From Burkholderiales bacterium RIFOXYD12_FULL_59_19 (GTDB lineage Bacteria; Pseudomonadota; Gammaproteobacteria; Burkholderiales; Burkholderiaceae_C), in contig MESQ01000069.1 in NCBI GenBank assembly GCA_001771065.1, forward strand, positions 1 through 64,000: a stretch of 64,000 bases of DNA. Reading direction: 5' to 3'. Positions 47,855 through 57,151 of this stretch are shown one piece after another. Below the pieces are notes generated by a model. That model did not search any database, was not told where the DNA came from, and saw only the letters and a list, made by a program, of their open reading frames with translations. Both the position numbers and the translations under genes were made by a program. Position 1 is the stretch's first letter, and each line of letters begins with the position of its first letter.

Positions 47855-50305
47855 TTGATTGCTAAGACCTATCGCTGGGAACTCACCGCCGTGGCGCTGG
47901 CTGCGCTGTTGTCTATGGGCGGCTCCAATGCGTTAGCGTTGTCACTCGGGCGTGTCACAGTTCAATCAGCCTTGGGGGAACCCTTGGCTGCAGAAATTGA
48001 CATTCCACAGATCAATGCCGACGAGGCCGCTTCGCTGAAGGTGCAAGTTGCACCACCGGCAACGTTCAGGTCTGCCGGCCTGGAGTTCAGTCCTGTCATG
48101 ACCGATGTCCGGATGCTGTTGCAGTACCGACCTGATGGCCGTACCTATTTGCGACTGAGCAGTGATCGCTTGATCCAGGAACCCTATGTCGACCTGATCC
48201 TGGACGCCAGTTGGCAGACGGGGCGGATCGTCCGCAATTACACGATGCTGTTTGATCCACCCGGCCTGCGGCCCAAGGTGGCGGTACGGCCACCACCAGT
48301 GGTACAGGCCGAGCCCGCAGTGGCCTTGCCGTCACGTTCTGCACCGGTACCGGCCGCCCCGCCCCGGCCTGTTGTGCGTCAATCCCCCGTGGCTGCTGAA
48401 ACAAAATCTGCTGCTGCAACTTTGCAGGGGAATGTGCAACGGGTGACGGTTCGACCCGGTGAATCAGCCAGCAAGATTGCCATGACCCACATCTTTCCCA
48501 GCATTTCACTGGACCAAATGTTGGTGGCCATGCTGCAGGCGAATCCCGGTGCTTTTATCGAGGGCAATATCAATCGCCTCAAAGCCGGCGCCACCTTGGT
48601 GCTGCCGACTGAGCAGCAGGCCGGTGTCATGCCTGCTGCGCAAGCCAGTCAAATGATTGTGGCCCAAAGCCAGGATTTCGATCAATACCGCCGTGCCTTG
48701 GCCGGCAACTTGACTTCGGCCAAACAGGCCCCCGCCGAGCGCAGTGTCAGCGGCACCATCCAGGCCAGGGTGGATGATCAAAAATCTGCCGCCGCAACGC
48801 CTGACAAGCTGACTTTGTCCAAAGCGACTGTGCAAAACGCCACAGATTTGGCGCAGTTGGCCTTGGCGCAAAGCGCGAAGGAAAGTGCCAGTCGAGCCGC
48901 TCAGATGCGGCAAAATACGGCAGATATTAATCAATTGGCCGACGCGGCCGCAGCGCTGGCTGCCTCCGGCGCCACCTCAGCTGCTGCTGCCGTGATCGCA
49001 CCGGGCACACCGGCGTCTGGCGCTTCGGCGCCCCAGACCGTGGTGCCAATGCCTGCGGTCACTGTGCCTGCAAAGCCGCCTTTGGCTGCGCCAGTGCCAG
49101 CCACAGCGTCAGGATTTTTAGATGAGCTGCTGGCTAACCCGTTGGTGCCCGTGGCTGCTGCTGGTCTGGTGGTGTTACTGGGTGGTTTGGGCTTTTACAA
49201 GCTTCGCCAGCGGCGAAAAAATGCCCAGCCCACACAGAGCTTCTTGGAAAATCAGGAACGGCCGGAATCGCTTTTTGGCAGCAACGGGGGTGAGAATGTG
49301 GACACCCTGGTGGACCAGGGCGGCCGTTCTTCAATGTTATTCAGTGCCAGTCAGCTTGACGCAGTAGAAGCCGTCGACCCCTTGGTCGAGGCCGATGTCT
49401 ATTTGGCCTACGGCAGAGACATTCAAGCCGAAGAAATCTTGAAGGACGCCCTGCGTGCCCAGCCCGAGCGACTGGCTATTCATCAAAAGTTGTTGGCGAT
49501 TTATGCCAAGCGACAGGACACCAAAGCGTATGCAGCCGTGGCTGCGGTGGCTTTTCCTTTGACCCAGGGCAAGGGGATTCAATGGGAGCAGATTTGCGAG
49601 TCGGGCCTGGCACTTGATCCGGGCAACTCTTTGTACCTCGCCGGTGGTCAGCCCAGTGCTGTCGCCCCCCCGCCAGACACGGTTTCATTTTCCAATGTCC
49701 CGATCATGGGTGTGGCAGCGGCTGCGCCTCATGCCTTACCCGGCACTGGCGATGGCAATGCGGTTGATCTGGACCTTGACCTTGATTTTTCGCTTGATGA
49801 GAGTGCGCCTGCAGCACCAACGGCCTCTGCTGTGTCCATTGAGCCGGTTCCTGTGCCAGTGGCCGTCAAGCCTGGCGGTCCGCTGGGCGACCTGAGCGGC
49901 ATGACTTTGGACTTTGCTCCTCAGCCATCCGATCCGCCCGCCTTGAGTGAGCCCGCCACAGAAGTCAAACTTGAATCGCTGCCCACGCTGGAGGGTCTCG
50001 ATTTTGCTGAGGAAAGTGCCGAACCCGAACCACCCGAGTCCCGTGTTGTTGCTGCCGAAAAGCCTTCAGGCATGCTGGAGTTCGACTTCAGCGCCTTGTC
50101 GCTGGAGTTGGAAGATCTCGAACCCGCACCCATTGACCCAGTGGCCGCACTGGCGCCTGACGCGCTGGAGTCCAAATTGGTGCTGGCAGACGAGTTCAAG
50201 GCGAGCGGCGACCTTGAGGGCGCAAACGAACTGATTCAGCAAGTCATCAACGAGGCAGATGGTGACCTCAAGGCCCGGGCGCAACAGGCGCTGAGCCAAT
50301 CTTGA
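47855..50305 (+). CDS. fimV: FimV/HubP-like polar landmark protein
   Basis: This 816-residue protein has a signal-like N-terminus ending SNALA, then the FimV N-terminal domain LSLGRVTVQSALGEPLAAEIDI. A LysM-like peptidoglycan-binding segment (about 197-250), a single membrane helix near 427-447 (VAAAGLVVLLGGLGFYKL) and a long acidic cytoplasmic part follow. The end is the conserved FimV C-terminal domain (LVLADEFKASGDLEGANELI). Such proteins organise the pole, pili and chemosensory systems. The start is TTG at 47855, with GGAG eight bases upstream. Confidence 0.88.
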   Translation: MIAKTYRWELTAVALAALLSMGGSNALALSLGRVTVQSALGEPLAAEIDIPQINADEAASLKVQVAPPATFRSAGLEFSPVMTDVRMLLQYRPDGRTYLRLSSDRLIQEPYVDLILDASWQTGRIVRNYTMLFDPPGLRPKVAVRPPPVVQAEPAVALPSRSAPVPAAPPRPVVRQSPVAAETKSAAATLQGNVQRVTVRPGESASKIAMTHIFPSISLDQMLVAMLQANPGAFIEGNINRLKAGATLVLPTEQQAGVMPAAQASQMIVAQSQDFDQYRRALAGNLTSAKQAPAERSVSGTIQARVDDQKSAAATPDKLTLSKATVQNATDLAQLALAQSAKESASRAAQMRQNTADINQLADAAAALAASGATSAAAAVIAPGTPASGASAPQTVVPMPAVTVPAKPPLAAPVPATASGFLDELLANPLVPVAAAGLVVLLGGLGFYKLRQRRKNAQPTQSFLENQERPESLFGSNGGENVDTLVDQGGRSSMLFSASQLDAVEAVDPLVEADVYLAYGRDIQAEEILKDALRAQPERLAIHQKLLAIYAKRQDTKAYAAVAAVAFPLTQGKGIQWEQICESGLALDPGNSLYLAGGQPSAVAPPPDTVSFSNVPIMGVAAAAPHALPGTGDGNAVDLDLDLDFSLDESAPAAPTASAVSIEPVPVPVAVKPGGPLGDLSGMTLDFAPQPSDPPALSEPATEVKLESLPTLEGLDFAEESAEPEPPESRVVAAEKPSGMLEFDFSALSLELEDLEPAPIDPVAALAPDALESKLVLADEFKASGDLEGANELIQQVINEADGDLKARAQQALSQS

Positions 50306-50317
50306 GGATCTTCACGG

Positions 50318-51124
50318 ATGGCCGGTGAGGTGCCCGCAGGGGTCCGTGTCGCTTTAGGCATCAGCTACCACGGCGGGCATTACCAGGGCTGGCAAAGCCA
50401 GCTGTCGCGGCAAACCGTGCAGGACCAGATTGAGGCTGCCTTGTCTCGTTTTGCCAACCACCGGGTCTCTACCCTGTGTGCTGGCCGCACCGACGCCGGT
50501 GTCCATGGCCTGATGCAGGTGGTGCATTTTGACACCCCGCTGGAGCGCCCTGAGGCCGCCTGGGTTCGCGGCCCCAACGCCTTGTTGCCACATGACATCG
50601 CGGTGCAGTGGGCCAGGGTGGTGCCGAAGGCATTCCACTGCCGGGCCAGCGCGACGTCCCGGCGGTACGTTTACGTGGTGTTGCAGTCGTCGGTGCGCCC
50701 CAGTCTGGATCAGGGCCGAGTCGGTTGGGTCTATCGTCCCCTGCAGCTTGAGCCCATGCAGCAAGCGGCGCAGCAACTCATCGGCGAACATGATTTCACC
50801 TCGTTTCGCGCCAGTGCCTGCCAGGCCTTGTCGCCGGTCAAGAACATGCTGCGCATCGCTATTTCCCGGCGCGGGGCCTACTGGCGTTTTGAGTTTGAGG
50901 CCAATGCGTTTTTGCACCACATGATTCGCAACGTCATGGGTTGCCTGATCTACATTGGCGAGCAGCGCCAACCCGTGGCATGGATGCAGCAAGTCCTGCT
51001 GGCGCGCGACCGGGATGCCGCGGCACCTACCTTTTCACCCGACGGCCTGTATTTCTTGGGGCCGCGTTACGACCCACAATGGGGTTTACCGCAAGATTCC
51101 CCCTTGCTCGATGGATTGCCATGA
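50318..51124 (+). CDS. truA: tRNA pseudouridine(38-40) synthase
   Basis: TruA modifies U38-U40 in the anticodon arm of many tRNAs. The 268-residue protein has the catalytic Asp in TLCAGRTDAGVHGLMQVVHF, the RRYVYVVL segment and the HDFTSFRASACQA motif. It follows fimV by 12 bases and its stop overlaps the trpF start by four bases. The fimV-truA-trpF order is common in betaproteobacteria. Confidence 0.95.
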   Translation: MAGEVPAGVRVALGISYHGGHYQGWQSQLSRQTVQDQIEAALSRFANHRVSTLCAGRTDAGVHGLMQVVHFDTPLERPEAAWVRGPNALLPHDIAVQWARVVPKAFHCRASATSRRYVYVVLQSSVRPSLDQGRVGWVYRPLQLEPMQQAAQQLIGEHDFTSFRASACQALSPVKNMLRIAISRRGAYWRFEFEANAFLHHMIRNVMGCLIYIGEQRQPVAWMQQVLLARDRDAAAPTFSPDGLYFLGPRYDPQWGLPQDSPLLDGLP

Positions 51125-51897
51125 ACCAGATGATTGAGCCAGCTTTGCCGGGCCTGCACCGCACCCGTATCAAGATATGTGGCCTCACGCGTGAAGCCGA
51201 TGTGGATGCGGCGGTAGCGGCTGGTATTGATGCCGTAGGCTTTGTGCTTTATGCCAAAAGCCCACGGGCTGTCTCGGCCCAGCGTGCGGCAGAACTGGCC
51301 CGGCGCTTGCCACCCTTTGTTACACCGGTGCTGCTGTTTGTTAATGAAGAGACGGCAAAAATCAGTGCCGCGTGTGTCCAGGTGACTGGCGCTCTTCTGC
51401 AGTTTCATGGCGATGAATCGCCGCAAGCCTGCTGGGCTGCCAGCACACAAGGCCAGCGACCGTATTTGCGCGCTGCACGTATTCCCCTCGGTGATGCCGG
51501 TCGCGACTTTGATCTCGTAAAATTCGCGCAAGATTATTCACAGGCCCAAGGTCTCCTGCTCGACGCGCAAGTGGACGGGTATGGCGGCGGCGGGCACGCA
51601 TTCAATTGGTCACTGCTTCCTCCAAACGTCAACGCTCACCTCGTCTTGAGTGGTGGACTCAGCGCTGCCAACGTGATCGACGGCATCCTGCAGCTGCGAC
51701 CGCGCTGCAAAACGCTGGCGGTTGACGTCAGCTCAGGGGTCGAGGTGCCGGGGCAAAAAGGCATCAAGGACCCCGCCAGAATCCGTGAATTTGTGGCCGC
51801 CGTGCGGCGTGCCGACCAGATCATCAACACCCATTCAGGACAGGCCAACGCCTCTATCCAAAACCTGTCCGCAACCTTGCGAGTTAACCATGTTTGA
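51121..51897 (+). CDS. trpF: Phosphoribosylanthranilate isomerase
   Basis: TrpF catalyses the Amadori rearrangement in tryptophan synthesis. The 258-residue TIM barrel has the catalytic Cys in [28 protein letters not shown] and the phosphate-binding [10 protein letters not shown] and VDVSSGVE motifs. A 14-residue N-terminal extension precedes the family start. ATG at 51121 overlaps the truA stop, and the 3' end overlaps trpB by 8 bases. Confidence 0.95.
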   Translation: MNQMIEPALPGLHRTRIKICGLTREADVDAAVAAGIDAVGFVLYAKSPRAVSAQRAAELARRLPPFVTPVLLFVNEETAKISAACVQVTGALLQFHGDESPQACWAASTQGQRPYLRAARIPLGDAGRDFDLVKFAQDYSQAQGLLLDAQVDGYGGGGHAFNWSLLPPNVNAHLVLSGGLSAANVIDGILQLRPRCKTLAVDVSSGVEVPGQKGIKDPARIREFVAAVRRADQIINTHSGQANASIQNLSATLRVNHV

Positions 51898-53185
51898 TTA
51901 CCAGCAACCCGACCTGCGGGGTCACTTTGGTATCTATGGCGGCAGTTTTGCCTCCGAGACGCTGACCCATGCCATCAACGAACTCAAGGCAGCCTACGCC
52001 AGGTACCAATTCGATCCCGAATTTGTGGCCGAATTTAATTACGAACTGGCGCATTTTGTCGGTCGCCCCAGTCCGGTTTACCACGCGGCCCGCACCAGCC
52101 GTGAAATGGGCGGCGCCCAAATCTTTCTGAAGCGTGAAGACCTGAACCACACCGGCGCGCACAAGATCAACAACACCATTGGCCAGGCCATGCTGGCCAA
52201 ACGCATGGGCAAGCCGCGCATCATCGCCGAAACCGGCGCCGGCCAACACGGTGTCGCCACGGCCACCATCTGCGCCCGATACGGCATGGAATGTGTGGTC
52301 TACATGGGCAGCGAAGACGTCAAGCGCCAGAGCCCCAATGTCTACCGCATGAAGTTGCTCGGTGCCACCGTGGTGCCGGTTACCAGCGGCAGTTGCACGC
52401 TGAAAGACGCGCTCAACGAAGCCATGCGCGACTGGGTCGCCAATGTCGACAACACCTTCTACATTATTGGCACCGTGGCCGGCCCGCACCCCTACCCGAT
52501 GATGGTGCGCGATTTTCAGAGCGTTATTGGCAAGGAATGCCTGGTACAAATGCCGGAGATGCTGAAAAGCGCGGGCTGCAATACCGACCAGCCAGACGTC
52601 GTGGTGGCCTGTGTTGGTGGCGGCAGCAATGCCATGGGCATTTTTTACCCCTACATTGCGCATGAAACCACGCAACTGATCGGTGTGGAAGCGGCAGGTG
52701 AAGGCATGGACAGCGGTAAACACTCGGCCTCGATCCAGCGCGGCAGCCCCGGTGTGTTGCACGGCAACCGCACCTATGTGCTGCAGGACGACAACGGTCA
52801 GGTGACTGAGACCCACAGCATCAGCGCCGGTCTCGACTACCCCGGCGTTGGCCCGGAGCACGCCTTTTTGCACGACATTGGTCGCGCCCAATATGTCGGC
52901 ATCACTGACACCGAGGCGCTGGAAGCCTTTCACTACCTGTGCCGCACCGAGGGCATCATCCCGGCGCTGGAATCCAGCCACGCGGTGGCCTACGCCATGA
53001 AGCTGAGTAAGTCCATGCGCACCGACCAGTCGATCCTGGTGAATCTGTCGGGTCGGGGTGACAAGGATATTGGCACCGTGGCCGACCTGAGCCATGCCGA
53101 CTTTTACTGTCGACCGAGTTGCCAGGGCCAGTCGGTCAAGGGCGGCCTGGCCGCTGACGAAGCCATTGTGAAGGTTGTCAAATGA
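51890..53185 (+). CDS. trpB: Tryptophan synthase beta chain
   Basis: This 431-residue PLP enzyme joins indole and serine. The PLP lysine is in [18 protein letters not shown], the [14 protein letters not shown] motif binds serine carboxylate, and [13 protein letters not shown] binds the cofactor phosphate. The ATG at 51890 ([18 protein letters not shown]) is the family start. It overlaps trpF by 8 and trpA by 4 bases, so translation is coupled. Confidence 0.97.
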   Translation: MFDYQQPDLRGHFGIYGGSFASETLTHAINELKAAYARYQFDPEFVAEFNYELAHFVGRPSPVYHAARTSREMGGAQIFLKREDLNHTGAHKINNTIGQAMLAKRMGKPRIIAETGAGQHGVATATICARYGMECVVYMGSEDVKRQSPNVYRMKLLGATVVPVTSGSCTLKDALNEAMRDWVANVDNTFYIIGTVAGPHPYPMMVRDFQSVIGKECLVQMPEMLKSAGCNTDQPDVVVACVGGGSNAMGIFYPYIAHETTQLIGVEAAGEGMDSGKHSASIQRGSPGVLHGNRTYVLQDDNGQVTETHSISAGLDYPGVGPEHAFLHDIGRAQYVGITDTEALEAFHYLCRTEGIIPALESSHAVAYAMKLSKSMRTDQSILVNLSGRGDKDIGTVADLSHADFYCRPSCQGQSVKGGLAADEAIVKVVK

Positions 53186-54003
53186 GCCGCATCACCGCCA
53201 CGTTTACGCAATTACAAGTCCAGGGCCGCAAGGCGCTGATTCCGTATGTCACCGCTGGCTTCCCGTACGCCGACATCACGCCAGAGCTGATGCATGCCAT
53301 GGTCGCCGGGGGGGCGGACGTGATCGAACTGGGAGTGCCGTTTTCCGATCCCAGCGCCGACGGCCCGGTGATCCAGAAAGCCGGCGACAAGGCCCTGGCG
53401 GCCGGTGTCGGCCTGGTGCAGGTGCTGGCCATGGTGCGCGAATTCCGCCAGCAAAACGACAGCACCCCGGTGGTGCTGATGGGTTATGCCAACCCGGTCG
53501 AGCGCTACAGCCAGAAGCATCCTCGCACTGATGGGGCGAATGCTTTTGTTATCGATGCAGCAGCAGCAGGTGTCGATGGATTCGTGATTGTGGACTACCC
53601 ACCGGAGGAGTGTGAAGACTTCGCGGCCGAACTCAAAGCGCACGGCCTGGACCTGATTTTTTTGCTGGCGCCTACCTCGACTGACGAGCGCATGCAGCAG
53701 GTGGCGCGCATCGCCAGCGGCTATGTCTATTACGTGTCGCTCAAAGGCGTTACCGGATCAGGCGTACTGGACATCGGTGCGGTCGAAGCCATGCTGCCAC
53801 GCATCCGCCAGCATGTCAAAGTACCTGTCGGCGTGGGATTTGGCATTCGTGATGCAGTCACCGCCCGCGCCATTGGCCGGGTGGCTGACGCAGTGGTGAT
53901 CGGGACGCGCATCATCCAGTTGCTTGACCAGCAGCCACGCGACCAGGTGGCCGTCACGGCCGAAAAATTTGTGCGGGAAATTCGGACTGCGCTGGATTCA
54001 TAA
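53182..54003 (+). CDS. trpA: Tryptophan synthase alpha chain
   Basis: TrpA splits indole-3-glycerol phosphate and channels indole to TrpB. The 273-residue TIM barrel has the catalytic Glu in [16 protein letters not shown], the catalytic Asp in IVDYPPEEC and the phosphate-binding [12 protein letters not shown] and DAVVIGTRI motifs. The start overlaps the trpB stop by four bases. accD follows after about 78 bases. Confidence 0.97.
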   Translation: MSRITATFTQLQVQGRKALIPYVTAGFPYADITPELMHAMVAGGADVIELGVPFSDPSADGPVIQKAGDKALAAGVGLVQVLAMVREFRQQNDSTPVVLMGYANPVERYSQKHPRTDGANAFVIDAAAAGVDGFVIVDYPPEECEDFAAELKAHGLDLIFLLAPTSTDERMQQVARIASGYVYYVSLKGVTGSGVLDIGAVEAMLPRIRQHVKVPVGVGFGIRDAVTARAIGRVADAVVIGTRIIQLLDQQPRDQVAVTAEKFVREIRTALDS

Positions 54004-54080
54004 TCCTGTTCATTTGTCATGCCGGACTTGATCCTGCATTCATGACACCGCCGACAAACGAAGGCTTACGGAGAATTAAC

Positions 54081-54953
54081 ATGAGTTGGCTCGAAAAACT
54101 GCTACCCCCAAAAATCCAGCACACCAATCCGGAAGACCGGCGCAGCGTGCCTGGCGGCCTTTGGATCAAATGCCCCAGCTGTGACACGGTGCTCTACAAA
54201 ACCGACTTGGAGCAAAACCAGAATGTGTGCCCGAACTGCAACCATCACCACCGCATCGGGGCGAGGGCGCGACTGAATGCCTTTCTCGACAACGAAGGCC
54301 GGTATGAAATCGGCCAGGAAGTGTTGCCGGTGGACGCCCTCAAATTCAAGGACAGCCGCAAATACCCGGAACGCCTGAAAGAAGCGCTGGAAAACACCGG
54401 CGAAACTGATGCCCTGGTGGTCATGGGCGGCTCGGTGCTGGGCATCGGCCTGGTCGCAGCCTGTTTTGAATTTGAATTCATGGGCGGCAGCATGGGCTCG
54501 GTGGTGGGCGAGCGTTTTGTGCGCGGCGTACATACCGCCATCGAACAAAAAGTGCCCTTTGTCTGCTTTACCGCGACCGGGGGCGCGCGCATGCAGGAGG
54601 GTTTGCTCTCGCTGATGCAAATGGCCAAAACCAACGCTTCATTGACCCATCTGGCCAAAAAAGGCCTGCCTTTTATCAGCGTGCTGACCGACCCCACCAT
54701 GGGCGGTGTCAGTGCCGGTTTTGCCTTTTTGGGTGACGTGGTCATAGCCGAGCCCAAGGCCCTGATTGGTTTTGCCGGGCCGCGCGTGATTGAATCGACG
54801 GTGCGCGTCACGCTGCCCGAAGGTTTTCAGCGGGCCGAGTTTTTACAGACCAAAGGGGCTGTTGACCTGATTTGTGACCGCCGGGAATTGCGCAAGACCA
54901 TCGCCAACACGCTGGCCATGCTGACGCGCCAAAGCGCGGATGCGGTGGCCTGA
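54081..54953 (+). CDS. accD: Acetyl-CoA carboxylase carboxyltransferase beta subunit
   Basis: AccD forms the carboxyltransferase with AccA in malonyl-CoA synthesis. The 290-residue protein has the N-terminal zinc ribbon (CPSCDTVLY...NVCPNCNHH), then the crotonase-like domain with [21 protein letters not shown] and [17 protein letters not shown]. The ATG at 54081 is preceded by GGAG. It ends the trp-accD series. folC, which often follows accD, is not present here. Confidence 0.95.
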   Translation: MSWLEKLLPPKIQHTNPEDRRSVPGGLWIKCPSCDTVLYKTDLEQNQNVCPNCNHHHRIGARARLNAFLDNEGRYEIGQEVLPVDALKFKDSRKYPERLKEALENTGETDALVVMGGSVLGIGLVAACFEFEFMGGSMGSVVGERFVRGVHTAIEQKVPFVCFTATGGARMQEGLLSLMQMAKTNASLTHLAKKGLPFISVLTDPTMGGVSAGFAFLGDVVIAEPKALIGFAGPRVIESTVRVTLPEGFQRAEFLQTKGAVDLICDRRELRKTIANTLAMLTRQSADAVA

Positions 54954-54969
54954 GGCGCTGCCTCTGATG

Positions 54970-55044
54970 TGGTCCCGCCGACAGGAATCGAACCTGTATT
55001 TCACGCTTAGGAGGCATGCGCACTATCCATTGTGCTACGGTGGG
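54970..55044 (-). tRNA. tRNA-Arg (anticodon CCT)
   Basis: The 75-base gene folds into a cloverleaf with D stem GCAC/GTGC, anticodon stem CATGC/GCGTG around loop CTCCTAA (anticodon CCT, reads AGG) and T stem ACAGG/CCTGT. CCA is encoded. The acceptor stem CCCACCG/CGGCGGG has one A-C mismatch at position 4:69, which is unusual. It is on the opposite strand to its neighbours. Confidence 0.9.
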
Positions 55045-55389
55045 AAGCTGTGATTTTAGGCGCTGAATCCAGTCAGCCCGGTTCTTGCCTGGTCAGAAAT
55101 TGACGGCGCGAAGGTTTGGTCGTTGTCGGGGGGCGCGTGCCGATCACAAGCTACCCATGTGCCAGAGTGCGCTTGGTAGGGTTGGCGCCTGTGAATTTTT
55201 TTCTTTGTTCCCCATCATATTTTTCAACGCGTCCAAAGGGTTTTTACTTAGAAGATGGAAAAACCCATGGCTTAGACTGCTTTCAGTTTACAAGCGTGTA
55301 CAGCCAGGTAGCGGTAACGAGCATCTGCCAGATTGGCCCTTGGGTTGATCTCGGTGAAATTTTCAAAACCCTCAAAAGGAGCTACATCC
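55045..55389 (+). other. Intergenic region upstream of the TRAP transporter genes
   Basis: These 345 bases hold no supported gene. An inverted repeat GGGTTTTT/AAAAACCC (55238-55245, 55259-55266, 13-base loop) is the only clear structure. AAAAGGAG at the end is the ribosome binding site of dctP. A promoter for the TRAP operon should lie here, but no strong -35/-10 pair stands out. Confidence 0.5.
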
Positions 55390-56445
55390 ATGAAATTCAT
55401 TCGTCATACATCCGTTCTCGCACTTGCCATTGGCGCGACGCTGTCGGCGCCTGCGATGGCCCAGGAGACCGTGCGTTGGGGCGTGCCGATGGCCTTTGGC
55501 TCCAATTTGGTCGCGCTGGGCGACACCATGCCCTGGGTTTCCGAGCAACTCAAGAAAGTCTCGGGGGGGACCATCAACCTGCAAGTGTTCGAACCGGGCA
55601 AGTTGGTGCCGGCGTTGGCCATCTTCGACAGCGTGTCCACCGGCAAGGTGGAAGCCGGTTACAGCTGGATGGGCTACGAACTCGGCAAGGTGCCGGTCTC
55701 TGCCCTGTTTGGCGCGGTGCCGTTTGGCATGGAAACCCCCATGTTCTCGGCCTGGATGTATTTTGGCGGCGGCGATGCCCTGCTCAAGGAATCCTTCAAG
55801 CCGCATAACGTCTATCCGATCTTCTGCGGTTCCATCAGCCCCGAAGCCGCCGGCTGGTTCCGCAAGGAAATCACCAAACCCGATGACCTCAAAGGCCTCA
55901 AGTTCCGCGCTGCGGGCTACGGTGGCAAGGTCTACCAAAAGCTGGGTGCCTCGGTGACCATGCTGCCAGGCGGTGAACTGTTCCAGGCCCTTGAAAAGGG
56001 TGTGCTCGACGGCACCGAGTTTTCGCTGCCTACGGTTGATGACCAGTTGGGTTTCTCCAAGGTTGCAAAGAACTACTACATGCCCGGCTGGCATCAGCCG
56101 TCCACCAACCAGTTCCTCTACGTGAACATGGCTGCCTGGAACAAACTCAAGCCGCAAACCCAGGCCCAGATCGAAACCACTTGTACTGCCGGTGTCACTA
56201 TGGCCATTGCCAAGGCAGAAGCCCTGCAAGGCCAAACCCTGGCCAAGTTTGAAAAAGATGGTGTTAAGGCACGTCAGTTCAACAAGGTCATGCTAGACGC
56301 CTTTGCCAAGGCCTCGCACGAAGTGATGGCCGAAGAGTCAGCCAAGGACCCGCTGGTCAAAAAGGTGTACGACAGCATGACCGCTTTCCAGGGCAAAAAC
56401 GCAAACTGGCATCATCTCGGCTACTTGCCACGTGACTTCAAGTAA
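55390..56445 (+). CDS. dctP: TRAP transporter substrate-binding protein (DctP family)
   Basis: This 351-residue periplasmic protein binds the ligand of a TRAP transporter. It has a signal peptide ending SAPAMAQE and the DctP fold, with DLKGLKFRAAGYGGKVYQKLG carrying the carboxylate-binding Arg. EKGVLDGTEFSLP and KNYYMPGWHQPST resemble the mannitol/chloroaromatic or keto-acid branch. The ligand cannot be named. The ATG at 55390 is preceded by AAAAGGAG. A strong hairpin separates it from dctQ. Confidence 0.9.
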   Translation: MKFIRHTSVLALAIGATLSAPAMAQETVRWGVPMAFGSNLVALGDTMPWVSEQLKKVSGGTINLQVFEPGKLVPALAIFDSVSTGKVEAGYSWMGYELGKVPVSALFGAVPFGMETPMFSAWMYFGGGDALLKESFKPHNVYPIFCGSISPEAAGWFRKEITKPDDLKGLKFRAAGYGGKVYQKLGASVTMLPGGELFQALEKGVLDGTEFSLPTVDDQLGFSKVAKNYYMPGWHQPSTNQFLYVNMAAWNKLKPQTQAQIETTCTAGVTMAIAKAEALQGQTLAKFEKDGVKARQFNKVMLDAFAKASHEVMAEESAKDPLVKKVYDSMTAFQGKNANWHHLGYLPRDFK

Positions 56446-56475
56446 TTGCTGACCTGCGCAAAACATGCGCACACC

Positions 56476-56519
56476 AAGCCGTTCCAGAAAGCACCAGCGG
56501 TCTGGAACGGCTTGTTTTT
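56476..56519 (+). terminator. Terminator/attenuator between dctP and dctQ
   Basis: AAGCCGTTCCAGA and TCTGGAACGGCTT (56476-56488, 56501-56513) form a perfect 13-bp stem with a 12-base loop, followed by GTTTTTG. It lies 30 bases after dctP and 17 before the dctQ start. It likely terminates most transcripts after dctP so that the binding protein is made in excess over the membrane parts. Confidence 0.85.
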
Positions 56520-56535
56520 GCCAAGGAGAATATCT

Positions 56536-57099
56536 ATGAAAACGAATGTACAGGGCGCCAATGACCCCGTCGTGGGTTTGTCCGGCCTCGCGCTGCCTAC
56601 CACCGGTTTTTCCCGCGCCATTGATCAGCTGGTTGGCTGGTTTGGTGAATTTGCCTCAGCCTTATGGACCATTCTGGTGATGACCATTGTGCTTCAGGTC
56701 GTGCTGCGCTACGGTTTCGGTATCGGTTCGATCATGCTCGAAGAAACCCAGTGGCACCTGTATGCTGTTGGCTTCCTGCTCGGCCTGTCGTTTACCGAGT
56801 TGCATGAGCGTCACGTGCGCATCGACGTGCTGGCTGCTGGTTTTACCAGCACGACCCGCCTGTGGATCGAGTTTTTGGGTATCAGCTGTTTTTTGCTGAG
56901 TTTTTCGCTGCTCGTGATCTGGTTTGCCGTGCCCTTTGTGATCAGTTCCTGGGAACTCAGCGAGGTATCTGCCGCTCCGGGTGGACTGCCTTATCGTTGG
57001 GCGATTAAATCTTTCATGGTCACGGCCTTCGTCTTGCTGGCGCTCATTGGCATGAGCCGCCTGACCCGTGTCTGGAAAGCGCTGTTTGGGTCGCGCTGA
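56536..57099 (+). CDS. dctQ: TRAP transporter small permease (DctQ family)
   Basis: This 187-residue membrane protein has four predicted helices and the DctQ pattern LEETQWHLYAVGFLLGLSFTELHERHVRIDVLA. A short polar N-terminal extension precedes the first helix. The ATG at 56536 is preceded by AAGGAG. It follows the dctP terminator and precedes dctM by 52 bases. Confidence 0.9.
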   Translation: MKTNVQGANDPVVGLSGLALPTTGFSRAIDQLVGWFGEFASALWTILVMTIVLQVVLRYGFGIGSIMLEETQWHLYAVGFLLGLSFTELHERHVRIDVLAAGFTSTTRLWIEFLGISCFLLSFSLLVIWFAVPFVISSWELSEVSAAPGGLPYRWAIKSFMVTAFVLLALIGMSRLTRVWKALFGSR

Positions 57100-57151
57100 G
57101 TCAGCGAGCCAACACAAGCCTGTAAAAAATCACAACTTTTCGAGACCAGTC

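Noticed and set aside
51884..53095. 403-residue open frame on the minus strand
   Set aside because: It is the antisense of trpB; no recognisable domain.
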